This document shows, piece by piece, positions 62,203 through 64,000 of a stretch of 64,000 nucleotides of DNA. The notes under the pieces were generated by a model. The model was not told the origin of the DNA and did no database searches. It was given only the letters and a program-made list of their open reading frames with translations. Origin of the DNA: Actinophytocola sp. Its GTDB lineage: Bacteria > Actinomycetota > Actinomycetes > Mycobacteriales > Pseudonocardiaceae. How positions within the stretch are numbered: position 1 is the first letter of the stretch; every line of letters begins with the position of its first letter. The DNA lies in contig NZ_WHTD01000006.1 of NCBI RefSeq assembly GCF_009379765.1, forward strand, positions 33,451-97,450, in the 5' to 3' direction. The translations under genes and the position numbers were made by a program.

Positions 62203-63522
62203 TCACTCTGCCCTGTACGTAAGCCTCCCCTCGAGGACCGTTGCGGCGACCGGCATGTCACGCAGCTCGCCCGGCGGCAGACCGGCCAGGTCGCGGCCGG
62301 TCAGGACCAGGTCGGCGCAGTCACCCACTTGTATGGTGATCGGGCCTCCGGTGCTGGCCGTAAGGGCCGCGGCCAGTGGGATCGCGTGTTCGGGGTGCCA
62401 GGCCGGCCGGTCGTCGGTGCGGGTGACCGCCGAGGCGATGCCGTCCCACGGGTCGAGCGGCGCGACCGGGGCGTCGGAGCCGAACTCCAGCCGGGTGCCG
62501 GCGTCGAGGAGGGCGGCGTAGGCGAAGGCGCGCGCGGTGCGGCCGGGCCAGTGCCGGTCGGCGGCGTCGCGGTCGTCGGGCGCGTGCGCGGGGTGGACGC
62601 CCGCGGTGATGTCCCGCTCCGCGAACCTCGGGACGTCGCTCGTCGCCAGCAGTTGGGCGTGCTCGATCCGGGCGTTGGTCCTGACCGTGGCGAGGACGGT
62701 GGTGAGGACGTCGAGCGCGATCCGGTTCGCGTGGTCGCCGATCGCGTGCAGGGCCGGTTCGATGCCGTGCTCGGCGGCGTGCCGGACGATCTTCTCGAGC
62801 TCGTCGTGGTCGAGGAGCAGCTCGCCGTGCCCGCCGCCGTCGGGGTAGCGGTCGTCGCAGTACGCGGTGCGGGTGTTGAGCAAGCCGTTGAGGAAGAGCG
62901 TGAGCGGGCCGACGGTGAGGAGCTCGGCGAGTACGTCACCCGTGCGGTGACCGCGCTGGATCGTCTGTCGAGGAGGAAACGCGCGACGACGCAGCGGATC
63001 CTGGTCGACGGCCGCCGGACGGCGCTCCTGCGGAGCCAGTCGGTGACGGTGTCGGCGTACTCGTAGTCGGCGATCGCGGTCACGCCCCGCGCGGCGGCCG
63101 CGTCGGTGGCATCGAGGACCCAGCGGTCGGTGGCCGGCGCGGGCAGCGCGGCGGTGAGCGCCATGCACTCGTCCTCGACGAACACGCCCGTCGGGTGGTC
63201 CCTGCCGACGAGCGCGAGCGCGGCCGAGCTGAGCCACAAGGTGTGCAGGTCGTTGCTGAACAGCGCGGCCGGCTGGTCGGGCAGGCCCGGTCCAGCAGTG
63301 TCTTGTGTGGACGGTTCGGCCAGAGCGCGGCACCGAAGTGCGCGGCGGTGAGCAGCTCGCCCGGCGTCCCGTGCCCTCGGAGGAGCTCCACCGCGTGCAC
63401 GGCCGAGGTCGCGCCCGCAAGCGAGACCCGCCGCCGCGCCGAGGCCCACTGCACCATGTGCACATGAGCGTCGACGAGCCCGGGCAACAACGTGCCCCCC
63501 GCCCGTCGATGACCTCGACCCC
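62203..63522 (-). pseudogene. Amidohydrolase (YtcJ-like) with several frameshifts
   Basis: The C-terminal half is open and convincing: TRTAYCDDRYPDGGGHGELL, ALHAIGDHANRIALDVLTTV, FGSDAPVAPLDPWDGIASAV. Going 5', the protein shifts frame near 62960, 63285 and 63495 (ALFSNDLHTLWLSSAALALV; GTLLPGLVDAHVHMVQWASA). The N-terminal metal HxH is present but the first part of the domain is missing. It is a paralogue of the intact enzyme at 20 kb. Some breaks lie near C-runs, e.g. at 63494-63499. Confidence 0.8.
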
Positions 63523-63925
63523 ACCACCGGGTACCACGCGCCGAGCCGGTCGCGGTCGCCCGCGGACATGCCACGCGCGTCGGCCAGCGCACGCAGCACG
63601 GCCGTGCCGCCGCGGATGTTCGCGGCCGGGTCGGTCCGAAGCTCCGACCCGGGTAGCCCGGTGAGCGTCGCGGCCTGCTCCAGCGGGTGCCTCGACGGGT
63701 TGCTCACCAGGTGCATCACGCCGAAGCCGTTGTCCTGGCCGGGTTCCCGTCGTGCCCGTTGAGCCGCGTCTCGCCCTAGCCGACCGCGACGATGAGGTCG
63801 CGGGGCACGTCGAACTCCGCCGCCGCGTCCGTGACCGGGCGTCCACAGTGGACTGTGCGGCCGTCGCGGGGAGTGCGCCGGCCACGGCCGCGCCGACCAT
63901 GGCCGAGGCGTGCCGCCTTACGCAT
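63523..63925 (-). pseudogene. Truncated secreted amidase-like N-terminal region
   Basis: ATG 63925 starts MRKAARLG and a signal peptide continues in the other frame (MVGAAVAGALPATAAQSTVD); AAAEFDVPRDLIVAVG is followed by an in-frame TAG (63776-63778) where relatives read Tyr, then GETRLNGHDG, and NGFGVMHLVSNPSRHPLEQA leads to AWYPVV, at which the frame joins the amidohydrolase. The pieces match the N-terminal lysozyme-like part of actinobacterial secreted N-acetylmuramoyl-L-alanine amidases. Catalytic domain absent. Confidence 0.65.
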
Positions 63926-64000
63926 CACGGAACCCCCCGACCTCGGCGAGCATCTCGTAGGCCTTGCCCTCGGCCTGGTCGTAGCGCTCCGGGCAGCACG
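63918..64000 (-). CDS. 3' end of a gene entering from the right
   Basis: The minus-strand frame is open from the window edge to TAA (63918-63920) and reads CCPERYDQAEGKAYEMLAEV before FRDA. The stop overlaps the amidase-like start by 8 bases, so the genes were an operon. Too short to identify. Confidence 0.5.
   Translation of the reverse strand, partial: CCPERYDQAEGKAYEMLAEVGGFRDA

Noticed and set aside
1..64000. tRNA, rRNA or CRISPR arrays
   Set aside because: No cloverleaf-like sequence with a recognisable T-loop, no rRNA motif and no regularly spaced short repeats were seen on reading; a covariance-model scan would be decisive.

Overview
The window is high-GC (about 72%) DNA with GTG/ATG starts, dense ATGA/GTGA stop-start overlaps and typical actinobacterial families: RbpA, an AfsR/BTAD regulator, an XRE-DUF397 pair, three ECF sigma/anti-sigma pairs, split Lnt/Ppm1, an Rpf-like lytic enzyme and a type I PKS. 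A filamentous actinomycete, probably of the Pseudonocardiaceae, is my inference; no rRNA, tRNA or CRISPR array is visible.

Layout. 0-2 kb: an edge fragment, a lipoprotein that has lost its signal peptide, an Eis-like acetyltransferase. 2-9.2 kb: a 5'-3' exonuclease, a 1062-residue BTAD/NB-ARC/TPR regulator, a DrrAB-type ABC exporter, an M24 peptidase. 9.2-9.4 kb: a 119-bp tandem duplication encoding two tiny cysteine-rich ORFs coupled to an Lrp/AsnC gene. 10-17 kb: a CGNR protein, secreted hydrolases, a decayed ccdA, a sigma/membrane-protein pair, a transposase remnant. 17.5-24.3 kb: a lysine aminomutase catabolic cluster (kamA divergent from kdd-amidohydrolase-kamD-kamE-kal). 24.3-30.2 kb: broken regulator and GNAT genes, a SRPBCC-acyl-CoA synthetase fusion, and a truncated zinc-hook ATPase meeting a truncated LuxR response regulator head to head. 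30.3-36.1 kb: Pit/DUF47 phosphate uptake, a flavin monooxygenase, a multiply frameshifted LuxR gene, a spacer with DnaA-box-like sites, an ArsR/SRPBCC operon. 36.1-49.3 kb: lnt-ppm1-cupin, rbpA, thymidine kinase, MFS, Rpf-like enzyme, a secreted-protein gene with a dead tandem copy, a second sigma/anti-sigma pair, DinB, a GDPD and a GGDEF-EAL protein.

49.5-60.8 kb is the most notable region: eight co-directional genes encoding a free ACP, a fatty-acid desaturase, a fatty acyl-AMP ligase, an extended SDR, a classical SDR, a cyclopropane-synthase-family methyltransferase, a DAO-family flavoenzyme and a single-module PKS with order ACP-KS-AT-ACP-TE. This order and the FAAL, SDR and CFA-type neighbours resemble the mycolic-acid condensation set (FadD32-Pks13-CmrA-CmaA), while the ACP-desaturase-FAAL trio also resembles terminal alkene/alkyne starter cassettes. 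The inferred product is a modified fatty acid condensed once with a malonyl-type extender.

Beyond 60.8 kb lie a third sigma/anti-sigma pair and a fused, heavily degraded amidase/amidohydrolase remnant. A 17-bp-arm palindrome recurs at three convergent gene ends as a probable bidirectional terminator. Several genes carry multiple single-base frameshifts; some look like consensus errors at homopolymers, others like real decay.
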